Shown: positions 51,218 to 60,944, counted from the stretch's first letter. The stretch: 64,000 bases of DNA from Marinobacterium sp. LSUCC0821 (GCF_012848475.1 NZ_CP051666.1:1763501-1827500); one strand, 5' to 3'. A program made the numbers and translations. The notes: generated by a model from the letters alone, not told the origin.

Positions 51218-51850
51218 TTACTTAGCTGAACGCTCTTTTTCGATCAGATAGTCGGCAACTTTCAACATATTTTCGTGTGAACCCACCATATCTGAACTGA
51301 TCAGGTATTTACCGTTCACAATTAAGCTTGGTACACCTTGAACCTGGTAACCACGCATACGTGCATCACCCTGTTTCAACTGCATACCAACAGCGAAAGA
51401 GTTGTACTGTTTCATGAAGGTCGCTTCATCAACACCATAGTTAGCAAAGATTTTTGCTAGATCTTCTGGGCCGCGGATACGCTCACGCTGAAGGTGGATT
51501 GCATCAAACAGAGCCTGGTGGGTCTTCTCTTTAACGCCAAGCAACTTAGAAACGTAATAAGCGCGCGCTAGAGGTTCCCAGCTACGACCAAATACAACAG
51601 GCATGTTTTCAAACGTTACATCAGACGCCAGATTCTCGCTCCAGCTGTGTAGCATCGGTTCGAATGCATTACAGTGCGGGCAAAGGTAACCAAAGGCTTC
51701 AACCACCTCTACCTTAGATGCGTCAGCTGTCGGTACAGGCTGTGGCAAAACTTTGTAGTGCTCATTAGCCTTCCAGTCCGCTGCAACTGCAACAGTTGAC
51801 CCCAGCGCTAACAGGGCAGCTGCAAATAAATTGAATGTACGTCTTAACAT
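51218..51850 (-). CDS. dsbA: Thiol:disulfide interchange protein DsbA
   Basis: The product is 210 residues. The signal peptide (LFAAALLALGSTVAVAA) precedes the CPHC active site in FGYLCPHCNAFEPML near residues 54-68. The cis-Pro loop VQGVPSLIVNGKYLI is near 170-184. It introduces disulfides into exported proteins. The neighbouring cytochrome c4 gene is upstream, as in Pseudomonas. The -PH- dipeptide is the normal strongly oxidising form. Confidence 0.97.
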   Translation of the reverse strand: MLRRTFNLFAAALLALGSTVAVAADWKANEHYKVLPQPVPTADASKVEVVEAFGYLCPHCNAFEPMLHSWSENLASDVTFENMPVVFGRSWEPLARAYYVSKLLGVKEKTHQALFDAIHLQRERIRGPEDLAKIFANYGVDEATFMKQYNSFAVGMQLKQGDARMRGYQVQGVPSLIVNGKYLISSDMVGSHENMLKVADYLIEKERSAK

Positions 51851-51916
51851 GACCTGGTTCCTTGAAGTGGATCTTTAAAAGCTAAGGTAAAGAACTTGGC
51901 TGAATTGAAGCTGAAA

Positions 51917-51946
51917 TCAAAAAAGGCAGCCGAAGCTGCCTCTATT
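51917..51946 (-). terminator. Terminator after the cytochrome c4 gene
   Basis: GGCAGC (51925-51930), CGAA, GCTGCC (51935-51940). On the minus strand the stem is followed by TTTTTT. Confidence 0.88.
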
Positions 51947-51959
51947 TTAACTGTTACGA

Positions 51960-52553
51960 TTACTCGTAAAGACCCTGAATGTAAGCAGATACCGCTTTCA
52001 TTTCAGACTCTTTCATCGCTGCAGCGACTGTGCGCATCATAGCGTTAGGGTCGTTAGCGCGCTGTCCTTTAGAGAACTTAACTAACGAGCTCTCAACGTA
52101 AGCAGCGTGTTGACCAGCGAGTGCAGGGAATGCTGCAGAATCTACGCCTTTACCTGCCGGGCCGTGACATGCAGTACATGCAGAGACACCTGATTTCTCG
52201 TTACCGGCACGGTAGATCTTCTGACCAAGCTCAACAAGGGCTGGATCAGCCTGGCCGCCCTGCATCTTCTTACCAGCATAGTGAGCTGAAATTGCAGCAA
52301 GATCGTCTGCACTCATTTTGTCTAGAAGACCTGTCATTTCAGGAATTGCACGCGCACCTGATTTAATGTCATTTAGCTGTTTAAGAAGGTAACGCTCACC
52401 TTGACCTGCCAGCTTTGGAAAAGTTGGCACCATGCTGTTACCGTCTGGACCGTGACAGCCAGCACATACAGCAGTTAGTTGAGCTACATCTGCAGCCTGA
52501 ACACCGCTAACCAAACCAAGGCTGATTAGCATTCCGAGCAGTACTTTTTTCAT
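51960..52553 (-). CDS. Di-haem cytochrome c4
   Basis: The product is 197 residues with a signal peptide (LGMLISLGLVSGVQAA). Two haem-binding motifs are present, CAGCH in TAVCAGCHGPDGNS near residue 30 and CTACH near 125, with distal methionines in EMTGLLDKM and NAMMRTVAAAM. This two-domain layout is cytochrome c4, which carries electrons in the periplasm to terminal oxidases, probably cbb3-type. It is divergent from engB. Confidence 0.95.
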   Translation of the reverse strand: MKKVLLGMLISLGLVSGVQAADVAQLTAVCAGCHGPDGNSMVPTFPKLAGQGERYLLKQLNDIKSGARAIPEMTGLLDKMSADDLAAISAHYAGKKMQGGQADPALVELGQKIYRAGNEKSGVSACTACHGPAGKGVDSAAFPALAGQHAAYVESSLVKFSKGQRANDPNAMMRTVAAAMKESEMKAVSAYIQGLYE

Positions 52554-52865
52554 AACAATCTACCCAATCTCATCATTGAAGAGGTATACGAGCCCAGTTT
52601 TGCTGAACTCACTGAATCCGTTCGACTGTTTTTAACGATCACTTTTGGTGACGCAAGACAGGTAACAGCACTAAATTTGGGCGGCATTATAAACCGAATC
52701 CGCTATAACGAAAACCGACCTTGGTCAAAGAACTTCAATACCTTTTCGCTATAAAGTTATTACTTCGCAACCAGTAATGCGCTTGGAACAACTCCTGAGA
52801 ACGGCTAGTACCAAAACTCGGAGTAATACATAATAGGCACTTAGCTAATCTAAACCGAGTTTTTC
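52554..52865. other. 312-bp divergent intergenic region between cytochrome c4 and engB
   Basis: No gene is visible. A good -10 element (TATAAT on the minus strand, 52691-52686) with a weak TTTTCG -35 17 bases upstream could serve the cytochrome gene. Spot 42/ErsA-like sRNA genes are known near polA/engB elsewhere, but no terminator-bearing transcript of that kind was seen here. Confidence 0.5.
52686..52714 (-). promoter_or_regulatory. Candidate sigma-70 promoter for cytochrome c4
   Basis: TATAAT at 52691-52686 (minus strand) is a consensus -10. TTTTCG at 52714-52709 is a poor -35 with 17-base spacing. Confidence 0.42.
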
Positions 52866-53516
52866 ATGACCCAAGAGTTGCCAAAAATACACTACAACAC
52901 TGCACGCTTTCTAATCAGTGCAGCCAAACTCAACCAGTGTCCTGAAGATATCGGTTCTGAAGTTGCCTTTGCAGGCCGTTCAAATGCTGGCAAATCCAGT
53001 GCAATTAACTCGCTAACTCAACAGACACGCCTTGCTCGTACCTCTAAAACACCGGGCCGAACGCAGCTGATCAACTTTTTCGACCTGAACTTGGATGGTT
53101 GTCGCATCGTCGACCTACCTGGCTACGGCTACGCGAAGGTACCCATCGCGATGAAAGAGCATTGGCAGCAGCACCTCGATGAGTACCTACAAAAGCGCGC
53201 ATGCCTAAAAGGTGTAGTGCTGGTGATGGATATTCGCCATCCGATGAAAGAGTTCGATGAGATGATGGTGCAGTGGTGTGAAGCGACCGGCATTCCTCTT
53301 CACATTCTGCTTACAAAGTCAGACAAACTGAAACGTGGCCCTGCCCAAGCAACCATGCTATCAGTGAAGAAAGAGCTGAAAGCACGTCTTGCAGATAAGG
53401 TGAGCGTACAGACCTTCTCGGCACTTAAAAACGATGGTGTCGAGGCATTACGCGCCCGCTTAGATACCTGGATGCTCGCTGACCTAATTGAAGAGTTAGA
53501 GCAGGAAGAGGGCTAA
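52866..53516 (+). CDS. engB: Ribosome biogenesis GTPase EngB (YihA)
   Basis: The product is 216 residues. The P-loop is [16 protein letters not shown] near residues 36-51, [13 protein letters not shown] near 61, [10 protein letters not shown] near 80 (G3), LLTKSDKL near 143 (G4), and TFSALKNDG near 179 (G5). It assists 50S assembly and is essential in many bacteria. It is convergent with azlD, while polA lies beyond the azl pair; in E. coli and Pseudomonas engB and polA are direct neighbours. Confidence 0.97.
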   Translation: MTQELPKIHYNTARFLISAAKLNQCPEDIGSEVAFAGRSNAGKSSAINSLTQQTRLARTSKTPGRTQLINFFDLNLDGCRIVDLPGYGYAKVPIAMKEHWQQHLDEYLQKRACLKGVVLVMDIRHPMKEFDEMMVQWCEATGIPLHILLTKSDKLKRGPAQATMLSVKKELKARLADKVSVQTFSALKNDGVEALRARLDTWMLADLIEELEQEEG

Positions 53517-53534
53517 CCCTTTTCGCGCAGCTCA

Positions 53535-53855
53535 TCACATCATTAAATAGTGCAGGCTAAAGTAGATAACTAGGCCTGCCGCAATCGATTTCAGCATATT
53601 CTGCGTCCAAATCCCTATCCCAAGAATTACGAGTGCTGAGATTATCCTCGCCGGTTCAATCCCTATTCCAGGCGCCTGCAAAACCACCGGTGCGGCAAGT
53701 CCGGGCAATACCGCGACTGCCGTGTAATTGAGCATCTGTTTGAAGTAGGTCGGTAGCGGTTTATCGCCTATCAGCCCAAGAAACGAGAAGCGAATTAGCC
53801 AGGTACCAAGACCAAGCAACACAATTACTGTCCAGAGATACGCTTTATCTTCCAT
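53535..53855 (-). CDS. azlD: AzlD-family branched-chain amino-acid exporter small subunit
   Basis: The product is 106 residues with four hydrophobic helices. LLGLGTWLIRFSFLGLIGDK near residues 14-33 and TYFKQMLNYTAVAVLPGLAA near 37-56 are characteristic of AzlD. It pairs with AzlC to export branched-chain amino acids or analogues. It starts one base after the azlC stop. Confidence 0.93.
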   Translation of the reverse strand: MEDKAYLWTVIVLLGLGTWLIRFSFLGLIGDKPLPTYFKQMLNYTAVAVLPGLAAPVVLQAPGIGIEPARIISALVILGIGIWTQNMLKSIAAGLVIYFSLHYLMM

Positions 53856-53856
53856 C

Positions 53857-54579
53857 TCATACGCCTCCCTTTTTCGGAAGGCGACGCTCTATCTCAGACC
53901 CCACTAGCATCGCAGCAAGAGCCGCAATCAATAGCCCAGTGTTAAACGGCAGAGATTGCAGTAGCAACGTCCCTAAAACAGAGACGAAAGCGGCAGCCAA
54001 GTGGGCAGGAGAACGCAGCAAGGGGGCAATTAGCGACAGAAAGGTTGCAGCAATTGCAAAGTCCAAACCGATATTGGTTGGGAAAAACTCGCCCAAATAG
54101 GCGCCAATAAAGGTAGCGCTGTACCAGAAGATCGAGAGCGGAATCCCAACCCCAAAAAAGAATCCCAATCTCTCATCGACAGAGCGGTTTGGATTTTTCT
54201 TTAAATCTAGGGAGGTAAGAGCGAATGGCTGATCAAACAACCAATAACAGGCCAGACTTCGCTTCCATAGCGGCAACTTACCAAAGGTGGGAACAAGGGC
54301 GGCTGAGTAGAGCCCCATTCGAAGATTAACGGCAAGAGAGATAGCTAGAACAATTAGGACTGGGGCATTTTCGCTCATTAAGCTGACAGCAGATAGCTGC
54401 GCAGCGCCTGCGATGACCAATACCGAAAACGCCATCACCTCATAAATATTGAGGCCCGCTTCAGTCGCTACAACTCCAAACAGCATGCCAAAAGGCACCA
54501 GCACGAGCGAGAATGGCAAACCACTAAAGACACCGTCACGAAAACCGCGATAGAACAAACCTGATGTTGCCACTAGCAC
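53857..54579 (-). CDS. azlC: AzlC-family branched-chain amino-acid exporter large subunit
   Basis: The product is 240 residues with about five to six membrane helices. The AzlC signatures are FRDGVFSGLPFSLVLVPFGM near residues 13-32 and VIAGAAQLSAVSLMSENAPV near 57-76, then LRMGLYSAALVPTFGKLPLW. The AzlCD pair exports small branched or analogue amino acids. It is inserted between polA and engB, which are usually adjacent, and may be co-transcribed after polA with a 36-base gap. Confidence 0.94.
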   Translation of the reverse strand: MLVATSGLFYRGFRDGVFSGLPFSLVLVPFGMLFGVVATEAGLNIYEVMAFSVLVIAGAAQLSAVSLMSENAPVLIVLAISLAVNLRMGLYSAALVPTFGKLPLWKRSLACYWLFDQPFALTSLDLKKNPNRSVDERLGFFFGVGIPLSIFWYSATFIGAYLGEFFPTNIGLDFAIAATFLSLIAPLLRSPAHLAAAFVSVLGTLLLQSLPFNTGLLIAALAAMLVGSEIERRLPKKGGV

Positions 54580-54615
54580 CCCAGCAAAGATCGCCTAAAA
54601 TAGCGTAAAAAGAAA

Positions 54616-57375
54616 TTAGTGAGCCTGTTCCCAATTTTCACCGACACCCACTTCGACAACCAAAGGCACATCAAGCTTAGCAGCGCCCTCCATCAATCGA
54701 ATGATCTCTAGCTTAAACTGCTCAACCTGCCCTTCTGCCACCTCAAATACCAACTCATCGTGCACCTGCATAATCATGCGTGCATCGAAACCGCTCTCAT
54801 TGAGCCATTGATCAACGGCCAGCATGGCCAACTTGATAATGTCTGCAGCCGTCCCCTGCATCGGGGCGTTAATAGCGGTACGTTCGGCCGCTTGGCGTAA
54901 CATTGGATTACGCGCTTCGATATCTGGAAGGTACAAACGACGGCCAAACACAGTCTCTACAAAACCTGCATCACGAGCTTGCTCGCGCGTGCGTTCCATA
55001 TAGTTTTGCACGCCGGGATAGGTCGCAAAGTAGTGTTCGATGTAGCTAGCAGCTTCACCACGTGTTGTCCCAAGTTGTTTCGCCAAACCAAAGGCAGACA
55101 TGCCGTAGATGAGACCGAAGTTGATCGCCTTTGCACTGCGACGCTGATCATTTGTAACCTCCAGAGGGGTCACTTTGAAAACCTCTGCGGCCGTTGCGCG
55201 GTGAATATCGTCACCCGCTGCAAAAGCGTTCACTAAACCGGCATCGCCTGATAGATGCGCCATAATGCGAAGTTCAATTTGCGAGTAGTCGGCTGCCACC
55301 ACTTTGTAGCCCTGAGGTGCAACAAACGCATGGCGAATCCGGCGCCCTTCCGCGGTACGCACTGGAATATTCTGCAAGTTAGGGTCGGTAGAGGATAGAC
55401 GACCCGTCGCGGTCACTGCCTGATGGTATGAGGTGTGAATGCGGCCCGTGCCCTTATCAATCATCAACGGTAACTTGTCGGTGTAGGTCGACTTTAGCTT
55501 CGTCAGACCACGGTGTTCCATAATCAACTTTGGAAGTGGGTACTCAAGCGCCAGCTCCTGCAGAACCTCTTCAGCTGTTGAAGGGGCCCCTTTCGGTGTC
55601 TTCTTGATCACGGGCAGGCCCTGTTTCTCAAACAGAATCGCCTGAAGCTGTTTCGGAGATGCGAGGTTAAACGGCTCACCCGCCGCTTCAAACGCCTCTG
55701 CCTCCAGCACTTTAAGACGAGCTTCTAACTCAAGACTCTGCTGCCCTAGCATTGCCGCATCCACCAAAGCACCGTTGCGCTCGATTCGTGACAAGACAGG
55801 AATCAGTGGAATTTCAATCTCGTTTAACACCTTAGCAAGCGGTGCGACATCTTTCAGATTCGCTTGTAGCAGCTCGTGCAAACGCCAAGTAATATCGGCA
55901 TCTTCTGCAGCATACTCGCCAGCAGGTTCAATCTCGATCTGATTGAAAGTGAGCTGGTTTTTACCCTTGCCCGCTAGAGACTCAAAGCTAGTGGTTGACT
56001 CACCTAGATAGAAATTCGCAAGGCTATCCATATCATGACGCGTCGCCGTGCTGTTGAGTACATAAGACTCCAGCATGGTGTCACTACCTATGCCTTTAAC
56101 GTCGATTCCGTAACGCGCCAAAACATTCATGTCGTACTTAAGATGCTGTCCCACTTTCTTCAGTGACGCATCTTCAAGCAGTGATTTTAATTGATCCAAC
56201 GCCCAACCGAAGTCGACCTGGGCTGGGGCACCTACATAGTCATGTCCAAGCGGAAGGTAAGCGGCCACGCCCGCTTCACAACAAAAAGAAACACCGACCA
56301 ACTGAGCTTCCATGTAGTTCAGACTGGTTGTCTCAGTATCAAACGCAAAAGTCCCCGCAGCACGCAGCGTATTAAACCAACGCTCCGCATCCGCTTGAGT
56401 AAGAATCGTCTCGTAACGACGCTCAACCACCACTTTAGTTGTTGCTGGTGCTGCTGATTCGACTACTGCAGTTTCAGACGAGCCCTCAGGAGCACCCTCT
56501 AAAAGAGTCGCCCATGAGCGGAATTCGAAGCTTTTGAAGAGTTCAATCAACGCAGTATTATCTGGTGCAGGTTTGGTGATGTCGTTCAGTGAAATATGCA
56601 GTTCGACATCGGTTTTGATCGTTGCCAATAAGTAAGAGAGCTCCGCTGCTTCACGGTGCTCTTCAAGTTTAGCCGCCATCGTTTTGGCGCCACGAAACTC
56701 GAGCGTCGCAACCTTATCCAAATTCTCATAGATCGACTTAATGCTACCGATACCCTGCAGCAGACCCAGAGCAGTCTTTTCACCAACGCCAGGCACTCCG
56801 GGAATGTTATCGACCTTATCACCCATCAGCGCTAGGAAATCGATGATGAGTTCTGGTGGGATACCGAATTTATCGACAACACCCTGAGGGTCCATGGTTG
56901 TTTCAGTCATGGTGTTGATGAGCGTCACCTTATCATCCACCAACTGCGCCATATCTTTGTCACCGGTAGAGATAACTACATTGAGGTTATGCTGTTCAGC
57001 CTGACGCGCTAGAGTACCGATAACATCATCAGCTTCAACGCCCTCCTCAACAAAAAGAGGAATACCCATAGCTTTAATGATGTCATGTACTGGCTCCACC
57101 TGTAGTCTAAGATCGTCAGGCATAGGTGGGCGCTGTGCTTTGTACTCTGGATAGATCTCATCACGGAAGGTTTTACCCTTGGCATCGAAGATGACCGCAA
57201 CTGGAGAGTCAGGATAGCTCTTTAATAAGCTTCGCATCATCGAGGTTAGAAGACGGATAGCACCCGTAGGTCGGCCATCAGAGGTACGCAAATTTGCACG
57301 CTCTGAAGCGAAGTAAGCACGGTAAAGATATGAAGAGCCGTCAACGAGGACTACAGGAGCAGATGCATCAGCCAT
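54616..57375 (-). CDS. polA: DNA polymerase I
   Basis: The product is 919 residues. The 5'-3' exonuclease domain begins VLVDGSSYLYRAYFA and contains STGDKDMAQLVDD. The 3'-5' proofreading domain is intact (FAFDTETTSLNYM near 344, KYDMNVLARYGID near 413, YAAEDADITWRLH near 486). The polymerase has VAADYSQIELRIMAHLSG near 696, RSAKAINFGLIYGMSAFGL near 745, and QVHDELVFEV near 870. It fills gaps and removes RNA primers. It is divergent from thrB. Confidence 0.98.
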   Translation of the reverse strand: MADASAPVVLVDGSSYLYRAYFASERANLRTSDGRPTGAIRLLTSMMRSLLKSYPDSPVAVIFDAKGKTFRDEIYPEYKAQRPPMPDDLRLQVEPVHDIIKAMGIPLFVEEGVEADDVIGTLARQAEQHNLNVVISTGDKDMAQLVDDKVTLINTMTETTMDPQGVVDKFGIPPELIIDFLALMGDKVDNIPGVPGVGEKTALGLLQGIGSIKSIYENLDKVATLEFRGAKTMAAKLEEHREAAELSYLLATIKTDVELHISLNDITKPAPDNTALIELFKSFEFRSWATLLEGAPEGSSETAVVESAAPATTKVVVERRYETILTQADAERWFNTLRAAGTFAFDTETTSLNYMEAQLVGVSFCCEAGVAAYLPLGHDYVGAPAQVDFGWALDQLKSLLEDASLKKVGQHLKYDMNVLARYGIDVKGIGSDTMLESYVLNSTATRHDMDSLANFYLGESTTSFESLAGKGKNQLTFNQIEIEPAGEYAAEDADITWRLHELLQANLKDVAPLAKVLNEIEIPLIPVLSRIERNGALVDAAMLGQQSLELEARLKVLEAEAFEAAGEPFNLASPKQLQAILFEKQGLPVIKKTPKGAPSTAEEVLQELALEYPLPKLIMEHRGLTKLKSTYTDKLPLMIDKGTGRIHTSYHQAVTATGRLSSTDPNLQNIPVRTAEGRRIRHAFVAPQGYKVVAADYSQIELRIMAHLSGDAGLVNAFAAGDDIHRATAAEVFKVTPLEVTNDQRRSAKAINFGLIYGMSAFGLAKQLGTTRGEAASYIEHYFATYPGVQNYMERTREQARDAGFVETVFGRRLYLPDIEARNPMLRQAAERTAINAPMQGTAADIIKLAMLAVDQWLNESGFDARMIMQVHDELVFEVAEGQVEQFKLEIIRLMEGAAKLDVPLVVEVGVGENWEQAH

Positions 57376-57478
57376 AAGTAACTATCTATTGTATTTTTTA
57401 ACAAGGCACACAATCATAGACAAAACCCCGTCAGCACCCAAGTGATTGGCTGACATTTAATCGCGATTAGAGAAAAGC

Positions 57479-58447
57479 ATGGCTGTTTACACCCAAGTAA
57501 CTGACGAACAACTTCATCAACTGCTAGCAGACTTTGATTTGGGTGAGGCGATCGCTTTGAAAGGGATCGACGGTGGCATCGAAAATACCAACTACTTCCT
57601 CACCACGTCACTCAACGGCCAGCAGCATGAATATGTGCTCACCCTTTTTGAGGAGCTAAACCGAGATGAGGTGCCATTCTTCGTTGAACTTGGTAGCTGG
57701 TTGGGCAAACGCAATGTTCCGGTTTCTCACGCGCTTGAAGATAGAAATGGGATCGGCTTAAAAACTGTAGCTAAACGACCTGCGATTATTCAGCCACGTT
57801 ATCCTGGTGCACACCTCAACCGCACCGAGCTGACAGCCAACCACTGTGCACAGATAGGTACTGCACTTGCGCACTATCATCAGGGGGGCAGCGACTTCTA
57901 CCTAAAACGCCAAGCACATCGTGGCGTATTCTGGTGGCGCCGTGAAAGTGAGCGCCTTGCACCACAAATCGCTAAAGCTGATGCAGAGCTGCTAACCGAA
58001 GAGGTCCGCCGTTTTGATGAGCTGCGCGATCAATTTGGCGAGCAACTTCCCAGCGGCATCATTCATGGCGATCTGTTCCATGACAACGCTCTCTTTCATG
58101 AAGACCGTCTCACAGCCATTTTAGATATCTACAATGCAGCAAGCGCATACTACCTATTCGACCTTGCCATCGTTGCCAATGACTGGTGTATCGATAGCAA
58201 TCTACAAATCGACCCGCTCAAAGAGCAGGCACTGCTGAAAGCCTACGCAGCGATTCGCCCATTCAGTGATGACGAATACAAGGTCTGGCCACAACTGACT
58301 CGCACTGCAGCGATGCGCTTTTGGCTATCTCGTTTAGAACCATGGGTTGAGGCTCACCAAGGAAAAGGCAGCGGCAAAACGCTTAAAGATCCGGATGAGT
58401 TTAAGCAGGTGCTTTTGCATAGGATTGCGAAGCCGAGTTCAATATAA
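57479..58447 (+). CDS. thrB: Homoserine kinase (ThrB type II, aminoglycoside-phosphotransferase fold)
   Basis: The product is 322 residues. ALKGIDGGIENTNYFLTT near residue 22, SGIIHGDLFHDNALFHEDRL near 196-215 with the catalytic Asp, and AILDIYNAASAYYLFDLA near 217 match the kinase-fold homoserine kinase found in Pseudomonas, not the GHMP-type of E. coli. It phosphorylates homoserine for threonine synthesis. It is divergent from polA and followed by a REP doublet. Confidence 0.94.
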   Translation: MAVYTQVTDEQLHQLLADFDLGEAIALKGIDGGIENTNYFLTTSLNGQQHEYVLTLFEELNRDEVPFFVELGSWLGKRNVPVSHALEDRNGIGLKTVAKRPAIIQPRYPGAHLNRTELTANHCAQIGTALAHYHQGGSDFYLKRQAHRGVFWWRRESERLAPQIAKADAELLTEEVRRFDELRDQFGEQLPSGIIHGDLFHDNALFHEDRLTAILDIYNAASAYYLFDLAIVANDWCIDSNLQIDPLKEQALLKAYAAIRPFSDDEYKVWPQLTRTAAMRFWLSRLEPWVEAHQGKGSGKTLKDPDEFKQVLLHRIAKPSSI

Positions 58448-58450
58448 AAT

Positions 58451-58522
58451 GGTCGGGGCTTGCTGCGCAATTCCCTCCTACAACACCCTGTAGGAACGAA
58501 TTGCCGCAGGCAAACCGTGACC
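58451..58522. repeat. REP doublet (REPIN-like) between thrB and uvrD
   Basis: The left arm 58451-58481 (GGTC...CTCCTAC) is inverted relative to the right arm 58490-58522 (GTAGGA...CCGTGACC), with eight bases between. The right arm is identical to that at 33826-33855 apart from one base, showing a common repeat family. Confidence 0.85.
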
Positions 58523-58601
58523 GCTCTTACTTTGGAAGGTGACGCTGCATACTCCTTCTCGTATACTGTACGCCCATTCAGTAGAACCCGAAGATTGAGC
58601 C

Positions 58602-60800
58602 ATGGACGTTACCCATATCATCGACTCCCTCAACGACGCACAACGTGATGCTGTGACGGCGGATATCAGTAACCTCTTGGTGCTGGCGGGAGCGGGTTCC
58701 GGTAAAACACGTGTGCTTGTTCACCGTATTGCATGGCTTATCGAAGCCGAGCAGATCTCGCCCTACTCCATCCTTGCCGTAACCTTTACTAACAAGGCCG
58801 CTAAAGAGATGCGAGGCCGTATCGAAAGCCTACTTAACATCAACGTCCAAGGAATGTGGGTAGGCACCTTCCACGGTTTGGCGCACCGCTTACTTCGTTC
58901 TCACTGGCAGGATGCTGGGCTGCGAGAAAACTTCCAGATCATGGATAGCGATGACCAACTGCGGTTGGTTAAGCGACTCTGTAAAGAGATGGGTTTAGAT
59001 GATTCACGCTGGCCTCCAAAGCAGATTCAATGGTTTATTAATGCTCAAAAAGATGAGGGGCTTCGCAGCCATCACTTAGAGCGCACCGGCGACCTAGTTC
59101 AAGACACGCTGATCCGTGTCTATGAAGCGTATGAGCAGGCATGTGACCGAGGCGGCATGATCGATTTCGGTGAACTACTGCTGCGCTGTTTAGAGTTACT
59201 TCGCGATAAAAATCCACAGCTACTCGCCCACTATCGTGACCGTTTCCGATACGTGCTTGTCGACGAGTTTCAGGATACCAACGCCATTCAGTACGCCTGG
59301 CTACGACTTCTTTGTCAGGGTGAACACAAGCTGATGGCGGTGGGTGATGATGACCAATCAATCTACGGCTGGCGTGGCGCGCGCATTGAGAATATCCAAA
59401 ACCTAGAGACTCACTTTAGCAACCTGCGCACCATTAAGCTGGAGCAGAACTACCGCTCAACCAGTAATATTTTGACGGCTGCCAATGGTGTCATCAGCAA
59501 TAACTTCGGCCGCTTGGGTAAAGAGCTCTGGACCGATGGCAATCAAGGTGAACCGATTAGCCTCTATGCCGCCTTTAACGAGCAAGATGAGGCGCGTTTT
59601 ATAGTCGATCGCATCGCTGCTTGGATAGACGAAGGCAATCGCAGAGACGAGAGTGCCATTCTCTACCGCTCCAACGCCCAGTCACGCGTGCTCGAGGAGA
59701 TGCTGATTCGGGCGGGTATCCCATACCGCATCTATGGTGGCCAACGCTTCTATGATCGTTTGGAGATCAAAAACGCGCTGGCATACCTGCGCCTAGTCTC
59801 TAACCGAGATGATGACACCGCAATGGAGCGTGTCATCAATGTTCCAGTGCGCGGCATTGGCACCAGTACTATCGAGAAGATTCGCGACTATGCGCGTGAA
59901 CAGGGTATCTCGATGTGGCGCGCGAGTAATGAGATCGTCGAGCACAATGCACTTCCCGCAAGAGCCAATAATGCTCTGCAGGGTTTTTTAGATCTCGTTA
60001 ATCGACTCGATACAGACACCGAAGAGACATCTCTTCAAGAGCAGACCGACCACGCGATTAAACTCTCTGGCCTTATCGCTCACCACGAAAAGGAGAAGGG
60101 AGAGAAAGCGCAATCACGTATAGAGAACTTAGAAGAGCTTGTGACAGCTGCCCGCCAGTTTGAGCAACAGTGGTCTCTGGAAGAGAATCCAGAGTTCCCA
60201 TCAGTCCTATCTGCATTCTTAGACCAAGCCGCTTTGGATGCTGGCGAAGCACAGGCGGATCAGTTCACCGATTCGGTACAGTTGATGACTCTGCACTCCG
60301 CCAAAGGCTTGGAATTCCCACTAGTATTTCTTGCAGGCATGGAAGAGGGTCTGTTCCCGCACAGCATGTCTGCAGAGGAGCCTGGTCGTCTCGAAGAGGA
60401 GCGCCGCCTCTGTTATGTAGGCATCACACGCGCCATGCAGAAACTCTTCCTAACCTACGCTGAGAGTCGTCGCCTGCACGGACAAGATAACTACAACCGC
60501 CCTTCTCGCTTTATCCAAGAGATTCCAATGGAGACGATAGAAGAGGTGCGTTTGAATGCCACCGTTCGCCGCCCCTACTCAAGCGGCTCCGATGTGGAGT
60601 TCACCCCATCTAAAGCCTTTGCCAGCGAAGTACCCGACACCCAGCTCAGTTTAGGCCAACGCGTTAACCACCCTAAATTTGGTGAGGGCATGGTCATCAA
60701 TTTTGAAGGCTCGGGTCCTAAAGCACGCGTACAGGTTAACTTCGATTACGAAGGGACCAAGTGGCTGGTTGTTGGGTTTGCAAATCTAACCGCGCTTTAA
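58602..60800 (+). CDS. uvrD: DNA helicase II (UvrD)
   Basis: The product is 732 residues. Superfamily 1A motifs are QRDAVTADISNLLVLAGAGS then GKTRVL (Walker A), AVTFTNKAAKEMRGRI near 68, VLVDEFQDTNAIQYAWLR near 216, GDDDQSIYGWRGA near 248, and LMTLHSAKGLEFPLVFLAG near 563. The C-terminal region (GQRVNHPKFGEGMVINFEG) resembles the Tudor-like domain. It acts in mismatch and nucleotide excision repair. No upstream partner gene. Confidence 0.97.
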   Translation: MDVTHIIDSLNDAQRDAVTADISNLLVLAGAGSGKTRVLVHRIAWLIEAEQISPYSILAVTFTNKAAKEMRGRIESLLNINVQGMWVGTFHGLAHRLLRSHWQDAGLRENFQIMDSDDQLRLVKRLCKEMGLDDSRWPPKQIQWFINAQKDEGLRSHHLERTGDLVQDTLIRVYEAYEQACDRGGMIDFGELLLRCLELLRDKNPQLLAHYRDRFRYVLVDEFQDTNAIQYAWLRLLCQGEHKLMAVGDDDQSIYGWRGARIENIQNLETHFSNLRTIKLEQNYRSTSNILTAANGVISNNFGRLGKELWTDGNQGEPISLYAAFNEQDEARFIVDRIAAWIDEGNRRDESAILYRSNAQSRVLEEMLIRAGIPYRIYGGQRFYDRLEIKNALAYLRLVSNRDDDTAMERVINVPVRGIGTSTIEKIRDYAREQGISMWRASNEIVEHNALPARANNALQGFLDLVNRLDTDTEETSLQEQTDHAIKLSGLIAHHEKEKGEKAQSRIENLEELVTAARQFEQQWSLEENPEFPSVLSAFLDQAALDAGEAQADQFTDSVQLMTLHSAKGLEFPLVFLAGMEEGLFPHSMSAEEPGRLEEERRLCYVGITRAMQKLFLTYAESRRLHGQDNYNRPSRFIQEIPMETIEEVRLNATVRRPYSSGSDVEFTPSKAFASEVPDTQLSLGQRVNHPKFGEGMVINFEGSGPKARVQVNFDYEGTKWLVVGFANLTAL

Positions 60801-60844
60801 TGCATTTGGACTATATTGCAGATTGTTTAAAGAAAAATGACACT

Positions 60845-60866
60845 CGTGTAACAATCGTGTAACAAA
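60845..60866 (+). promoter_or_regulatory. Pho-box-like tandem repeat upstream of the PiT transporter
   Basis: CGTGTAACAAT (60845-60855) is followed directly by CGTGTAACAAA (60856-60866). Two 11-base direct repeats with a TGTAACA core match the spacing of PhoB-binding Pho boxes (TGTCATA...). Confidence 0.65.
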
Positions 60867-60944
60867 AGTGTTTTTAAATAGTCCGTAATTGAGTGATACG
60901 TCACCCGAAACGTTTAAACGCAAACCTAACAAGAGGAGATACTC

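Noticed and set aside
52554-52865. Spot 42/ErsA-like sRNA near polA/engB
   Set aside because: No terminator-bearing GC-rich 3' end or recognisable core was found in this gap.
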